Shown here: positions 54,761-63,496 of the stretch, piece after piece
Numbering within the stretch: position 1 is the stretch's first letter
Layout: every line of letters starts with the position of its first letter
Made by a program: the position numbers and the translations under genes
Assembly (NCBI GenBank): GCA_017302435.1
Contig: JAFLDL010000009.1
Span: 1-64,000, forward strand
From: Candidatus Accumulibacter necessarius
GTDB taxonomy: Bacteria; Pseudomonadota; Gammaproteobacteria; Burkholderiales; Rhodocyclaceae
Length of the DNA: 64,000 nt
Direction of reading: 5' to 3'
The notes under the pieces: model-generated
Databases searched by the model: none
What the model saw: the letters and a program-made list of their open reading frames with translations, nothing else
Told to the model about the DNA's origin: nothing

Positions 54761-55636
54761 ATGAAGCGCATTGCCCTCAAGATCGACGTCGACACCTGCC
54801 GTGGCACACTTTTCGGTGTGCCAGCGCTGATCGAACTGCTGCAGCGGCATGAGGCATCGGGCACTTTCTTCTTCTCACTCGGTCCCGACACCAGCGGTCG
54901 GGAAGCACGCCGGTTTTCACCAGGCCGCTACTACGACCTCGTCACGCGCCTCTACGGGCTGCTCCTGCCGGTACCCGATATCGGGGTTCGCGGCGCCGAC
55001 CGCATGCGGCAGGCGCGCGATGCCGGTTTTGAAGTCGGCATCCATGCCTGGCATCGTGTGCGCTGGGAAAAGCTCGTCCCGACTGCCGACAACGCCTGGA
55101 TTGAAGCCGAAATGGAACAGGCCAGCCGGCGTTTTGCCGCGGTTTTTGGTGCGCAGGCACAAGCCCATGCTGCGCCTGGCTGGCGAATGAATCGTCATGC
55201 CCTGCGCCTGACGCAGCGCCTCGGCTTCTGCTATGCCAGTGATTGCCGGGGGAATTTCCCCTTCATTCCGGTCGTTGATGGGGAACTCGTGCACTGTCCG
55301 CAGGTTCCGACAACGCTGCCCACGCTTGACGAACTCCTCGTCAGCGAAACGACTTCTGCCGCCCAGGCAGCCGAGCGAATTCTCGCCGAATCCGCCAGCA
55401 TCGACGGCGACCACGTATTCACCTTGCGTGCCGAGCTTGAGGGAATGAAGTACAAGGGTGCGTTCGAGGAACTGCTCGTCGGTTGGACGAGAAGGGGTTA
55501 TCGACTGGTCGCCTTGCGCGATCTGCTCAGCTCGCAAAACATCGCCACCCTGCCGCGCCACACCGTCGTTTTTGCCGAGATGCCGGGTCGCTTCGGCCAG
55601 CGAATGACACAGGGGCCCGCTTTCCTGGATACTTGA
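54761..55636 (+). CDS. ArnD-like polysaccharide deacetylase family protein
   Basis: A 291-residue NodB-homology enzyme. The metal-site Asp pair is in LKIDVDTCRGT, and FFSLGPD, GIHAWHRVRWE, SDCRGNFPF, PQVPTTLPT and LRAELEGMKY each align with E. coli ArnD, which deformylates 4-formamido-arabinose-undecaprenyl phosphate in lipid A modification. No other arn gene is in this window, so it may act on another formyl- or acetyl-sugar lipid. It has no signal peptide. Confidence 0.85.
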   Translation: MKRIALKIDVDTCRGTLFGVPALIELLQRHEASGTFFFSLGPDTSGREARRFSPGRYYDLVTRLYGLLLPVPDIGVRGADRMRQARDAGFEVGIHAWHRVRWEKLVPTADNAWIEAEMEQASRRFAAVFGAQAQAHAAPGWRMNRHALRLTQRLGFCYASDCRGNFPFIPVVDGELVHCPQVPTTLPTLDELLVSETTSAAQAAERILAESASIDGDHVFTLRAELEGMKYKGAFEELLVGWTRRGYRLVALRDLLSSQNIATLPRHTVVFAEMPGRFGQRMTQGPAFLDT

Positions 55637-55641
55637 ATGAA

Positions 55642-55665
55642 CAAGGGCGGCCGGAGCCGCCCTTG
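55642..55665. terminator. Hairpin terminator between convergent genes
   Basis: Perfect 10-bp stem CAAGGGCGGC-cgga-GCCGCCCTTG lies 6 bp after the deacetylase stop and 22 bp from the end of the convergent BAX-inhibitor gene. T tracts are weak on both strands. Confidence 0.7.
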
Positions 55666-55687
55666 CCTGTCAGACCACCGGATTCGA

Positions 55688-56380
55688 TCAGTCGCGATCG
55701 CCGCTGAAGACCATCAGCAGGTTGAGCAGGCTGACAAAGACGTTGTAGATGTCGAGATAGACCGCCAGCGTCGCCGAAATGTAGTTGTCCTCGCCGCCGT
55801 TAACAATCCGGCTGATGTCATAGAGGATGTAGGCCGAGAAGATCATCACGGCAATCGCCGAGATGGTCAGCGACAAGGCCGGAATCTGGAAGAAGATATT
55901 GGCCAGCGCTGCCAGCAGAATGACGACCATGCCGATGAACAGGAACTTGCCCATGAAGCTGAAGTCTTTCCTGGTCACCGTCGCCACGCCTGCGAGCGAG
56001 AAGAAGATCACCCCGGTACCGCCGGCAGCCATGGCGATCAGCGAACCGCCGTTGCTGAAGCCGAGCGCCACCTGCAGGATGCGTGACAGCATCAGGCCCA
56101 TGAAGAAGGTGAAAGCCAGCAACAGCACCACCCCCATGCCCCTGTTCTTGGTCCGCTCGATGCCCCACATGAAGCCGAAGGCGATACCGAGGAAGAGCAG
56201 GAACGACATGAACGGGCTGCCGGACATGAACGAGAATTGCATCTGTACGCCGACCAGTGCGCCGAGAACGGTCGGCACCATGGTCAGGGCGAGCATCATG
56301 AAGGTATTGCGCAGGACGCGGTTCTGTTGCAGCGCTAGCTCGCCGCTGGCCTGGCCTGTCATCTGAAACTGGGGTTGCAT
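55688..56380 (-). CDS. BAX inhibitor-1/YccA family membrane protein
   Basis: A 230-residue protein with seven membrane helices. It opens QPQFQMTGQASGELALQQNRVLRNTF and has the family's C-terminal region with FSAYILYDISRIVNGGEDNYISATLAVYLDIYN, including the paired aspartates of the di-aspartyl pH sensor. Bacterial members act as pH-gated calcium leak channels or regulate FtsH. It is a single-gene unit of full length. Confidence 0.95.
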   Translation of the reverse strand: MQPQFQMTGQASGELALQQNRVLRNTFMMLALTMVPTVLGALVGVQMQFSFMSGSPFMSFLLFLGIAFGFMWGIERTKNRGMGVVLLLAFTFFMGLMLSRILQVALGFSNGGSLIAMAAGGTGVIFFSLAGVATVTRKDFSFMGKFLFIGMVVILLAALANIFFQIPALSLTISAIAVMIFSAYILYDISRIVNGGEDNYISATLAVYLDIYNVFVSLLNLLMVFSGDRD

Positions 56381-56596
56381 CGTGTTCCTCCTGTGTATGG
56401 AAATGCGACTACGGCCCTAAGACTAGCCAAATAGGAAAAAAGTTTCAATGCTGGCAGTTCCTTGGCGAGCAAGGCCGTAGGGTGTCAGCGGGTCGCTGGT
56501 GGCTCTGGAACATCAGTGGCCATGCTATCATTCGCGTCGCACCGACGCGTGGCAGTGGCCTGAACCGGCTGCGAGTCGAGTCAGTGGGGATGTGCA

Positions 56597-56684
56597 GGAA
56601 GCGTGGCAGAGTGGTCGATTGCACCGGTCTTGAAAACCGGCAACGGGCAACCGTTCGTGAGTTCGAATCTCACCGCTTCCGCCA
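56597..56684 (+). tRNA. tRNA-Ser (anticodon TGA)
   Basis: A class II tRNA: acceptor stem GGAAGCG / CGCTTCC, discriminator G and encoded CCA. The anticodon loop is CTTGAAA (anticodon TGA) on the stem ACCGGT-type helix. The long variable arm AACGGGCAACCGTT and the T loop TTCGAAT are present. It marks the junction between conserved genes on the left and accessory genes on the right, a common integration point for genomic islands. Confidence 0.94.
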
Positions 56685-57020
56685 TATACGACATGTAACA
56701 AAATGATTATTATGGAGTTCGTGTCTTAGTTGTATTGTCGACTATCAATTCGACTATCAATTAGTGGCCTGGTTGGTAGGCTGTCGCCGTTTCGCCAGCG
56801 CCGACTATAGAGTTCTGCATTCGGCAATAGGGACAGTCCATCGCGACGGACAGCTTTGGCGACAGCTTCCTTTTCAATCGTACGATTTGGGTGGAAAAGG
56901 TCACGGTCCGGATCGGCGCCGAGTCGGCGCCAACAACCAGAGGGTAACGTACGATGTTCATTTGCCATGAATTAGTCGCAGCGGTCTGTGCGTGGCTCGA
57001 GTCTGCGGCGGCACGAACAG
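56685..57020. other. Region after tRNA-Ser with a 12-bp tandem repeat
   Basis: About 336 bp with no supported gene and no integrase. A perfect tandem duplication of CGACTATCAATT occurs at 56739-56762. GC content is locally lower just after the tRNA. A minus-strand frame at 56761-56961 contains a CPYC motif but otherwise has no recognisable features. Confidence 0.5.
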
Positions 57021-58997
57021 TCAGGTCATCTGAAGCGCCAGCTCCGGGTGAAGTTCGCGTTTCTCAGGGATAGCCAGGTCGACGTCTGCAGGGATTGGCG
57101 GATTGCTTTCTATGGTCAGCGCCCATTTCGGGATCGCAAGGCAATCTGAAATTCGATCTCGTATGCGCTCTGGGCTGACTCTTCTCCGTCGAGTCATTCC
57201 CGACCAGGCGTTCGGCTCCCTATCAACTGCGTTGCGCATAAGTTCAACTCCGTCAAGCGTGACTGAGCGAACCTCATGAGTTGGATGTGCCCCTTCGAAG
57301 GGCTGCGGTGCATCGTCTGCGGGTTGGGACACGGGCGCCGAATTAACACGGATCAACTTGCGGGTACGGTCCCCAGGCATGAACGTGAGGCGAGCCCTGT
57401 GATCGCGCAAGTGATAGGTGATGAATTCCAGAGCATCAGAGAATTCTCCATTTGTGACTATTGAGAGTGGCTTGTCGGCGTTGGTGAACTTGGCACCGTC
57501 ACGGAACTCGCCGCGGGAGTCGAAATACACCTCGAAGAGCATACCGGCGAGCAAGTGCTGTGCAGTCTCCAGGGGGAGTTGGTGGAGTTGCGTTTCGAGC
57601 CCAGCCATAAACTCCATCGCCTTCTGAGAGTTGCCGCAAGCCGCTTGATATATGTTGCGGCCGAGGACGAACCACGACGAGGGAGGGAACTCATCCTGCC
57701 GGATAGTGCGAATCTTTGTGATCGCGGGATTCTGGGTGTACCAATTCATGGACTTCAGGGCGCGAATAATCTCGTTGATATCCGAAGGCGCGTCTGCCTG
57801 GTACTCGCAGTCCCGGAGCGCGGCCTGGTCGTACTGAAGCCGGGGTAGGACGGGTTCGACAGGTACGGCCAGCACCACTTCAGGAGGTGGTACAACCGGC
57901 ACCGCCGGACCGCCGGGCAGCAAATCGTTGCCGGGGGGCACTGGCTGAGCTTCGACAGGCAATGGGACCTCTCTGCCGGTTGCTTCGATCGGCTGCCCAT
58001 TGGTGGGCGCTTCTGGCTCATCGGCAGTGGGTGGCAGTGGCGCCGACTGCTCGATGTTGATCTGAATCGCTGCTGCCAAGTGAGAGAAAGGAGCGGGATT
58101 GGCCCTTGACAAGCCTTCAACTAGGGTGTCGATGGTGGTGATCGTGATGTTGGCATGACCAGTCGCACGGCGGAACTCAACTACGAGTCTTGGATCTGCG
58201 AGCTTGATTTCGGGCGGTGAATTGCTCACTGCCTTGCGGACGCCTCGTACCAATTCCATACGCATCTTCGGCGCATATACCCAGTCATTCTTCTCGTCCC
58301 TGCTAATGAAAAGAATATGCGGAAAGGTCGTCGCACTGCTGGTGGATTTTTCGAGTATCTCGAACCATATGATGAGATCGCCAAGGCGATTCTCAGGCTT
58401 GCCTTCGTCACGAAAGCCTGGCGGGAGCCTGTGTTCAAACCGCCCGGGGCCTTCTTGAGTCGCACGAACGCACAGGGCGGCAAGATCAGAGTCGAGAATA
58501 GTTGGCGACAGGTGCGCCTCAATCTGTTGGTGTATGACCCCTGAGTCAAAGTCCTGCGAGAATACCCGCGTAAACGGGGCCAGAGCATCGATGGCGTTGC
58601 GGAATCCTGCAACAAAGGCCGCGCGATCGCCGGAAAAACTGATCCTTCGCAGTGAGGCATCATCAACAAACAATGATGCTGTTTCGAAGAGGCCATTGAG
58701 GAGTTTCGTGGCCTGATCTGCCTCCTTTTTCTTAGGCGTGTAAGAGTCGAGCGTCTTTGACGTTACTCTGGACAGGTACTCGTTGGCAGCCCATGCCGGA
58801 ACGACCAATCGGTTGGAGGTTGCCATTGCGTCTGACCAAACAAAGAACTCACGTCGCGCTGCTTCGTGCAGCTTATAGAGATACGAGAGGATATTGGTAT
58901 CAAGAAAGATGAGCGTTTGAGGATCGTTTGCAAGGGCAGCAATTTCGCCGATATGCTCGTCAACGGTCTTATCGATCACATGATGACCAAACAACAT
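57021..58997 (-). CDS. PIN-like domain protein with proline-rich linker and unknown C-terminal domain
   Basis: A 658-residue protein. The N-terminal 240 residues form a PIN-like (PIN_8/DUF4935 type) nuclease domain: Asp33 in IFLDTNILSYLY, Glu in VVPAWAANEYL, the aspartate in RLGDLIIWFEIL and LFISRDEKNDW. A proline-rich linker (about 320-390, PPGNDLLPGGPAVPVVPPP) leads to a C-terminal region of about 260 residues I do not recognise. PIN_8 proteins are often found in defence islands and may be effectors of growth arrest. It is alone on the minus strand just inside a possible tRNA-Ser island. A defence role is inference. Confidence 0.75.
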   Translation of the reverse strand: MLFGHHVIDKTVDEHIGEIAALANDPQTLIFLDTNILSYLYKLHEAARREFFVWSDAMATSNRLVVPAWAANEYLSRVTSKTLDSYTPKKKEADQATKLLNGLFETASLFVDDASLRRISFSGDRAAFVAGFRNAIDALAPFTRVFSQDFDSGVIHQQIEAHLSPTILDSDLAALCVRATQEGPGRFEHRLPPGFRDEGKPENRLGDLIIWFEILEKSTSSATTFPHILFISRDEKNDWVYAPKMRMELVRGVRKAVSNSPPEIKLADPRLVVEFRRATGHANITITTIDTLVEGLSRANPAPFSHLAAAIQINIEQSAPLPPTADEPEAPTNGQPIEATGREVPLPVEAQPVPPGNDLLPGGPAVPVVPPPEVVLAVPVEPVLPRLQYDQAALRDCEYQADAPSDINEIIRALKSMNWYTQNPAITKIRTIRQDEFPPSSWFVLGRNIYQAACGNSQKAMEFMAGLETQLHQLPLETAQHLLAGMLFEVYFDSRGEFRDGAKFTNADKPLSIVTNGEFSDALEFITYHLRDHRARLTFMPGDRTRKLIRVNSAPVSQPADDAPQPFEGAHPTHEVRSVTLDGVELMRNAVDREPNAWSGMTRRRRVSPERIRDRISDCLAIPKWALTIESNPPIPADVDLAIPEKRELHPELALQMT

Positions 58998-59331
58998 TTG
59001 ATGCCTCCCTTGCCCTCGTTCTTGATGGCGCTGCGCTCTGGCAGCACAAGGGCATAGTACTCCCCTACGAGGCAGGCGCGGCGGTTATCATTACTTCCAC
59101 CGGTTAATCCAAACTGATTCCGCATCCGATCCTGCTCTGCAAGCGAAACGCCCAGGGTTTGCGGGATGCCACGGTGCCAGTATCCGAACCTTGGGCCAAG
59201 GCAGGCTCTGTTCCAAGACGTTTGAGCTGAACGACGGCTTTGAGGTGATCTCATTTGACGCCTTGTGCGGCTGCTTAGGGTCGGCTATCGCCGTCCCACC
59301 AGCGCCGGCTTTCGGCTTTTGCCAAACAGAT
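58998..59331. other. Intergenic region upstream of the PIN-like gene
   Basis: 334 bp without a supported gene. A minus-strand frame (58976-59254) and an overlapping one (59091-59366) translate without recognisable motifs. It presumably contains the promoter of the PIN-like gene, which I cannot locate. Confidence 0.35.
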
Positions 59332-59988
59332 TCAGCCATCCCGGCCCACGTCATCAAGCGGATCAAGCCCCAAGTTTGCCATCCGCCGCTTCATCAGCCC
59401 AAGCCGTTCGGCCATACCCATCCATGACGCATTGGCGAAAGCATCATGCTCCGCTTTCAGCTGTTCAAAGGAGCGCCAGTGCATGCCCGCCGGTTTGCCG
59501 CCTTCGCGGTTGATGATGCCCGGTTGCCAACCCAAACGCTGCCTGATCTTCTCCGCCTGCCGCCGCGCACGATCGTCCTCCGCTTCTCGCTGACTCGCAT
59601 AGACCAGACGGTAGCAGTGGCGACAGGCAAACAGTCTGCCGGGACCGTAGACAACGGCGACGCGCCGACCGCAGGACGGACAGATCCACCAGCGCCTTGT
59701 CGCCCCGTAGCTGCAGGGCGTGTGATCGAAGCGAACCGGCTGTTCGACATCCTGCCAGGTTTCGTCATCACCGCCGCGGTGTCGGTAGAGAAGAATGACG
59801 CGATCAACTTCCACCCGACCCTGGATGTTGGCTACCGCACGGCCATCGACGGTCCACTCCCACCCAAAGCATTGCCCTTGGATCAGGACGCCGGCCCGTT
59901 GCAGCCTGCGTATGTCGAGCGGCGTCGAGTCTTCAGTGGTGCGCTTCGCGCCGTAATGCCAGCGTCGCCCGCTGCCGATACCGCCCAT
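59332..59988 (-). CDS. Zinc-ribbon hypothetical protein of mobile elements
   Basis: A 218-residue protein starting MGGIGSGRRWHYGAKRTTED, with LDIRRLQRAGVL, a mid-region VRFDHTPCSYGATRRWW, and a zinc ribbon CPSCGRR ... CRHCYRLVYASQRE. A basic helical C-terminus follows. I know this family as a common uncharacterised cargo protein of proteobacterial islands; its function is unknown. The ATG at 59988 is chosen because the GSGR opening is conserved; the frame runs to 60063. Confidence 0.75.
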   Translation of the reverse strand: MGGIGSGRRWHYGAKRTTEDSTPLDIRRLQRAGVLIQGQCFGWEWTVDGRAVANIQGRVEVDRVILLYRHRGGDDETWQDVEQPVRFDHTPCSYGATRRWWICPSCGRRVAVVYGPGRLFACRHCYRLVYASQREAEDDRARRQAEKIRQRLGWQPGIINREGGKPAGMHWRSFEQLKAEHDAFANASWMGMAERLGLMKRRMANLGLDPLDDVGRDG

Positions 59989-60105
59989 TTTCTTGCTCCC
60001 GGATTCTACCGAAATCATCAGGCAATTCTGCTGGATCATTGTTGCCTGAATCTGCTGAAACACTTGTCCTGCCTAGCATTGCGCCGGTTTCGATGGTGTT
60101 GCATT

Positions 60106-60909
60106 TCATGCGCCGCGCAGGTCTTTCAGCTTCAGAATCATGGCCAGTGTTCGCTCGAACTTGCGATCCAGGTGCGTTTCGTAGCGGCTAAGGTTCTCCA
60201 ACAGGTGCGGCCGCAGCCCTTCGCCCAAGATTTGCGCCTTGATCGCCGCGGCATGTTGGACTTGCTGCGCGATACCGGCGCACACGGGTTCCAGAGATTC
60301 ACGGATGAACCCCGCCAGCCCTTCAGCGGTGGCCGGGTACTCCTCCTCGTCGACCTGTATATCCCACCAATCACGCGAGTCTGGAATCAACGCCCGACGA
60401 GCCTTATCGTAGGCATTGGGGCCACCCTTGGCCAGAATCGCTGCCGCTTTTCGTGTCGCAGCAAGATCAACGTCTGCCTCCTGCCGCCGTTCGGCAATCC
60501 GCTCCGTCGTCGCGTTCAGCAAGTTTGGCAAGTCGACATGTTCTCCGGACAGATCAGATTGGAAAGGTGCAGCCGCAGGTATCACTGTCTTCGGGCTGCG
60601 CAAGGTGTTTTTCAGTCCCTCGTTGATCTTGGCACCCTCGGCCAGCAATACCCGCCGCTTGCGCCAGATGATCGTGGCAAGTTCATCGATCAGATGCCGC
60701 TCGGTAATGCCTGCCGGGCGATGCTCTTCGATCAAAGCGGCCAGTAGGTCGTCGAACTCGGCATGATCTTCGTGCGCCAATACGGCCAACTTGCAGAGAA
60801 TGCCGTGCCGCACGGCGTTGAAGCGAACGGCCTCGTAACTGCCATTCGGCGTCTCGCTGTCGGCGCTCACGCAGGCCACCGCTGTGGAATCGTGTTCAAG
60901 CGTTTGCAT
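60106..60909 (-). CDS. Transposon/island-associated hypothetical protein
   Basis: A 267-residue, mostly helical soluble protein with RFNAVRHGILCKLAVLAHEDHAEF, DELATIIWRKRRVLLAEG and a C-terminal RYETHLDRKFERTLAMILKLK. This pattern (NAxxHG near the start and YExxLDRxxxRxLxxLxxLQ at the end) is common in uncharacterised proteins next to mobile-element genes. The ATG at 60909 has AGGAG six bases upstream. The open frame starts earlier with TTG 60933, overlapping the previous gene. Function unknown. Confidence 0.7.
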   Translation of the reverse strand: MQTLEHDSTAVACVSADSETPNGSYEAVRFNAVRHGILCKLAVLAHEDHAEFDDLLAALIEEHRPAGITERHLIDELATIIWRKRRVLLAEGAKINEGLKNTLRSPKTVIPAAAPFQSDLSGEHVDLPNLLNATTERIAERRQEADVDLAATRKAAAILAKGGPNAYDKARRALIPDSRDWWDIQVDEEEYPATAEGLAGFIRESLEPVCAGIAQQVQHAAAIKAQILGEGLRPHLLENLSRYETHLDRKFERTLAMILKLKDLRGA

Positions 60910-61276
60910 GTTCATCTCCTGTATGCTTCTCAATCAGTTCCAGCAGTGCAGAGGCGTCGTAGTACGCCTGCGGAATGTTCAGCTCGAAGGTGGCGACGCT
61001 ACGGATAGCGATGGAGACGATCACCGGGTCCGTGTTCGCATCAAGCACCTCGATGGCGTAGCGAATGCCGGGGTTATCGCGCAGCATCGACAGCACTTTG
61101 GCGCGGCGACTCTCAAGCTGTAACTCGGCGATAATCGCGGCCTTGCTCTGCTTGATTTCTGGCAGCCAGCGATCGATGACTGCCTGATCACCTTTGGCTG
61201 AAATGCTGCCCGAGGGCGAGAGCGCCAACAGCACACCCTCCTCGGTTGCACGTTCGATGATCTCGGCGGGGCTCAT
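60896..61276 (-). CDS. TubC-docking-domain-like small protein
   Basis: A 126-residue protein opening MSPAEIIERATEEGVLLALS and continuing PSGSISAKGDQAVIDRWLPEIKQSKAAIIAEL. This is the pattern of the TubC N-terminal docking domain known from polyketide/nonribosomal enzymes, but it is also common as an orphan next to island primases. The C-terminal half (residues 60-126) is unrecognised. It overlaps the primase stop by 4 bp and the downstream gene by 14 bp, so it is co-transcribed with both. Its role is unknown. Confidence 0.7.
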   Translation of the reverse strand: MSPAEIIERATEEGVLLALSPSGSISAKGDQAVIDRWLPEIKQSKAAIIAELQLESRRAKVLSMLRDNPGIRYAIEVLDANTDPVIVSIAIRSVATFELNIPQAYYDASALLELIEKHTGDEHANA

Positions 61277-63496
61277 ATTTCCACCTCGACTTCTGTTACC
61301 TCTGGCGTGACAGTTTTCTCAACCGGCGGGGTGAAAGGCGGTGAAGGCGTTAAAGGGGGTGATTTCACAGCTACCACCCGCCAAGCCGTGCGACCATCGG
61401 CCTCCGCTTGCTGAAATTCATACCCGCGGACAATCCGATTCGCATTCTTTTTCAGCAGCCAGCCCAGTTTCGAGCGATTGATCTCGCCACGTTCTTCCAC
61501 TGGAAATTCACGCATCGCATCAAGCAGATTGGGCTGACTACCTTCCGCCGCTTCAACGGCCTTGCGCACCGTCGTCGCAGCCGATCCAAATGCCGCCCGC
61601 CACGCGGTCATCAAGCCACTGAGTGCATCGCCATCGGGATCATGACGCACCTGGTTCAGCAGCGCCGTGGCCGGGTCAGGCTGCCCCAGCCACATCAACG
61701 GATACCGGCAATAGTCCGACCACGCGCCACCGAACGTGACAATACTGTCGGCCGTCGCGCGGGGCATTCCAGCCTTGCGCCATGCCTGGATGATAGTCAG
61801 TACCGCCGCCACATAGACCCCACGGCAGCTTCGCACCTTATCGACCGGAAAGCCCTTGTAGGTCATCGTTGCCGGTGTCGCACAACGCGGGTCAATGTGG
61901 ATCGTCAGCACGCGCCGCAGCAGATCGCGGATCGGGCCGACGTTATTGCCCGACCCCAGAAACAATGTGCGCGTGCTCACCGTCGCGGTCTTGCTCACGC
62001 CCAGAATCCGGTCGGTGATCTGCTCCGCCGTCAGCATCCGTTTTATCGTGCCGTGCGGAATCCAGTCGGTGTCCATGTCGTCGAACTCGATGACGGCCGG
62101 GCTGGTCAGCAGCAAGGACAAAATCACCTTGGTAGCTTCCTCCGAAGTCGTCGGATAGCTGACCTTGGCATTGCCGGCCGGTCCGGCGAAGGCACCGATC
62201 AGTTCGCACAGATAGGTCTTGCCGCTGCCGGGCATGGGCGCACGGACATGAAACCCCGGCGCATGTGACAGCGACGGCCGCACCACGGCGGTGAAGATCG
62301 CCGACAGCGCAGCGGCCTTATCGGTGTCCGCAACAAAGTGAAACTCCGTGAGCAGGTCTTCCAGCAAGGCGAGCGCTGCCCGTGCGGCATCGGGTGTCGG
62401 GTCAGGGATCACAAACTGCCGTGAATCAAACACGCCGAAACGCTGTGCCGTCTTGTCGTACCCGGCCTGCGTAATCAGTTCGGCGTCAGACTCGCGGAAG
62501 TAAGGTTGCCGCGCCACACCGGCTAAGGGCGGCAGGTAACGGAAGCTCTGGGCATCGTAAAGAATCGCCGTGTGTCGCGTTGGCGGATCGCAGCGCACCC
62601 AGTCTTCCGCCCGTCCGTCGTATTTCTCCCAGGTAGCTGCCACCGACAATTCCCGGGTCAGCGCCGGTGCGCTGGTCGGCACGATCGACGGATCACCGCT
62701 GGTCGGGTCGGTCGAGACAGAGACGATCAGGCTCCCTGCCTGGTAGTGCCGCCCGCGGTTGGCCAATTCCTTCTCTGCCGCATCCACCACCCGGTGCAAG
62801 TCACCGGCTACCACACGGATCACCGGCTTGTGCCGCGCCTCGGCATTGCGCACACCCAGGAATTCGAGCAACTGCCGGATGTGGAACTTCTCGCGGTGCG
62901 AGTGCTGGCAGCAGAAGCCGCCCACCGAATAGAACTCGTCTGGCTCGAAATAGGCAGCACCGCTATCCAGTCCGTCGCTATGCTCCTGAGCCCACGGACA
63001 AGTGATATCGTGTTTTCCGGAACCCAGTGGCGTCTTGTACAACCCACGCGCCTTGAGTGCCGCGACCACAGGGTTCTCCGCCGCTCTGGGTGTCAGTACA
63101 TCGTCGGCGTCATTGCCGATACTGCGCAACGCATCGGCAGCCGCAGCAGAAGGTTTCGATGTTTTCTTCGGTCGCCCAGCCGGTGCCAGTTCCAGTTGCA
63201 GACGATCCTCAATCTCTTGTGGCGTATAGCGGGCGTCAGGTCGCCATTCGATCAGGCGGCACTGAAACGGCGTGCCGTCTTCGTCCGCATACTTTGGCTT
63301 GCCGTTGATCGCCACCGGCAGCCGCGCCCAGCGGCTCAATGGCCCGGTCGCGCCCGCATCGCACAGCCCCGAGTCGATCATCGCGTTAAGCAGTCGCACG
63401 GCAGCCGGACCATCGGTCATCGGTTCGGCGAGGATGATCCCGCCCTGATGATTGCCGGGGCTGGTCTCGATCAGCCAGGACAACTCGAACCCGGCT
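61273..63496 (-). pseudogene. RepB/DUF927-type primase-helicase, 5' truncated by an insertion sequence
   Basis: About 740 residues remain of a mobile-element replication protein. A primase-like part has LIETSPGNHQGGIILAEP and LSRWARLPVAINGKPKY, and a zinc-type region CPWAQEHSDG ... GGFCCQHSH follows. A P-loop NTPase then has Walker A PMPGSGKTY and Walker B VIEFDDMDTD, with the arginine-finger region IRDLLRRVLTIHIDP. The open frame continues to 63669, but the first 57 codons derive from the adjacent IS end: the catalytic start of the primase is missing. The remaining helicase part may still be translated. Confidence 0.75.

Noticed and set aside
56761-56961. Small minus-strand frame with CPYC motif after tRNA-Ser
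   Set aside because: A single CxxC and no start context or similarity; competing frames overlap it on both strands.
58976-59254. Minus-strand frame with a segment (SNDNRRACLVGEYYALV) considered as a tmRNA-like tag or small gene
   Set aside because: No tRNA-like domain or alanine-rich tag end nearby, and it overlaps the start of the PIN-like gene; no support for tmRNA or a protein family.
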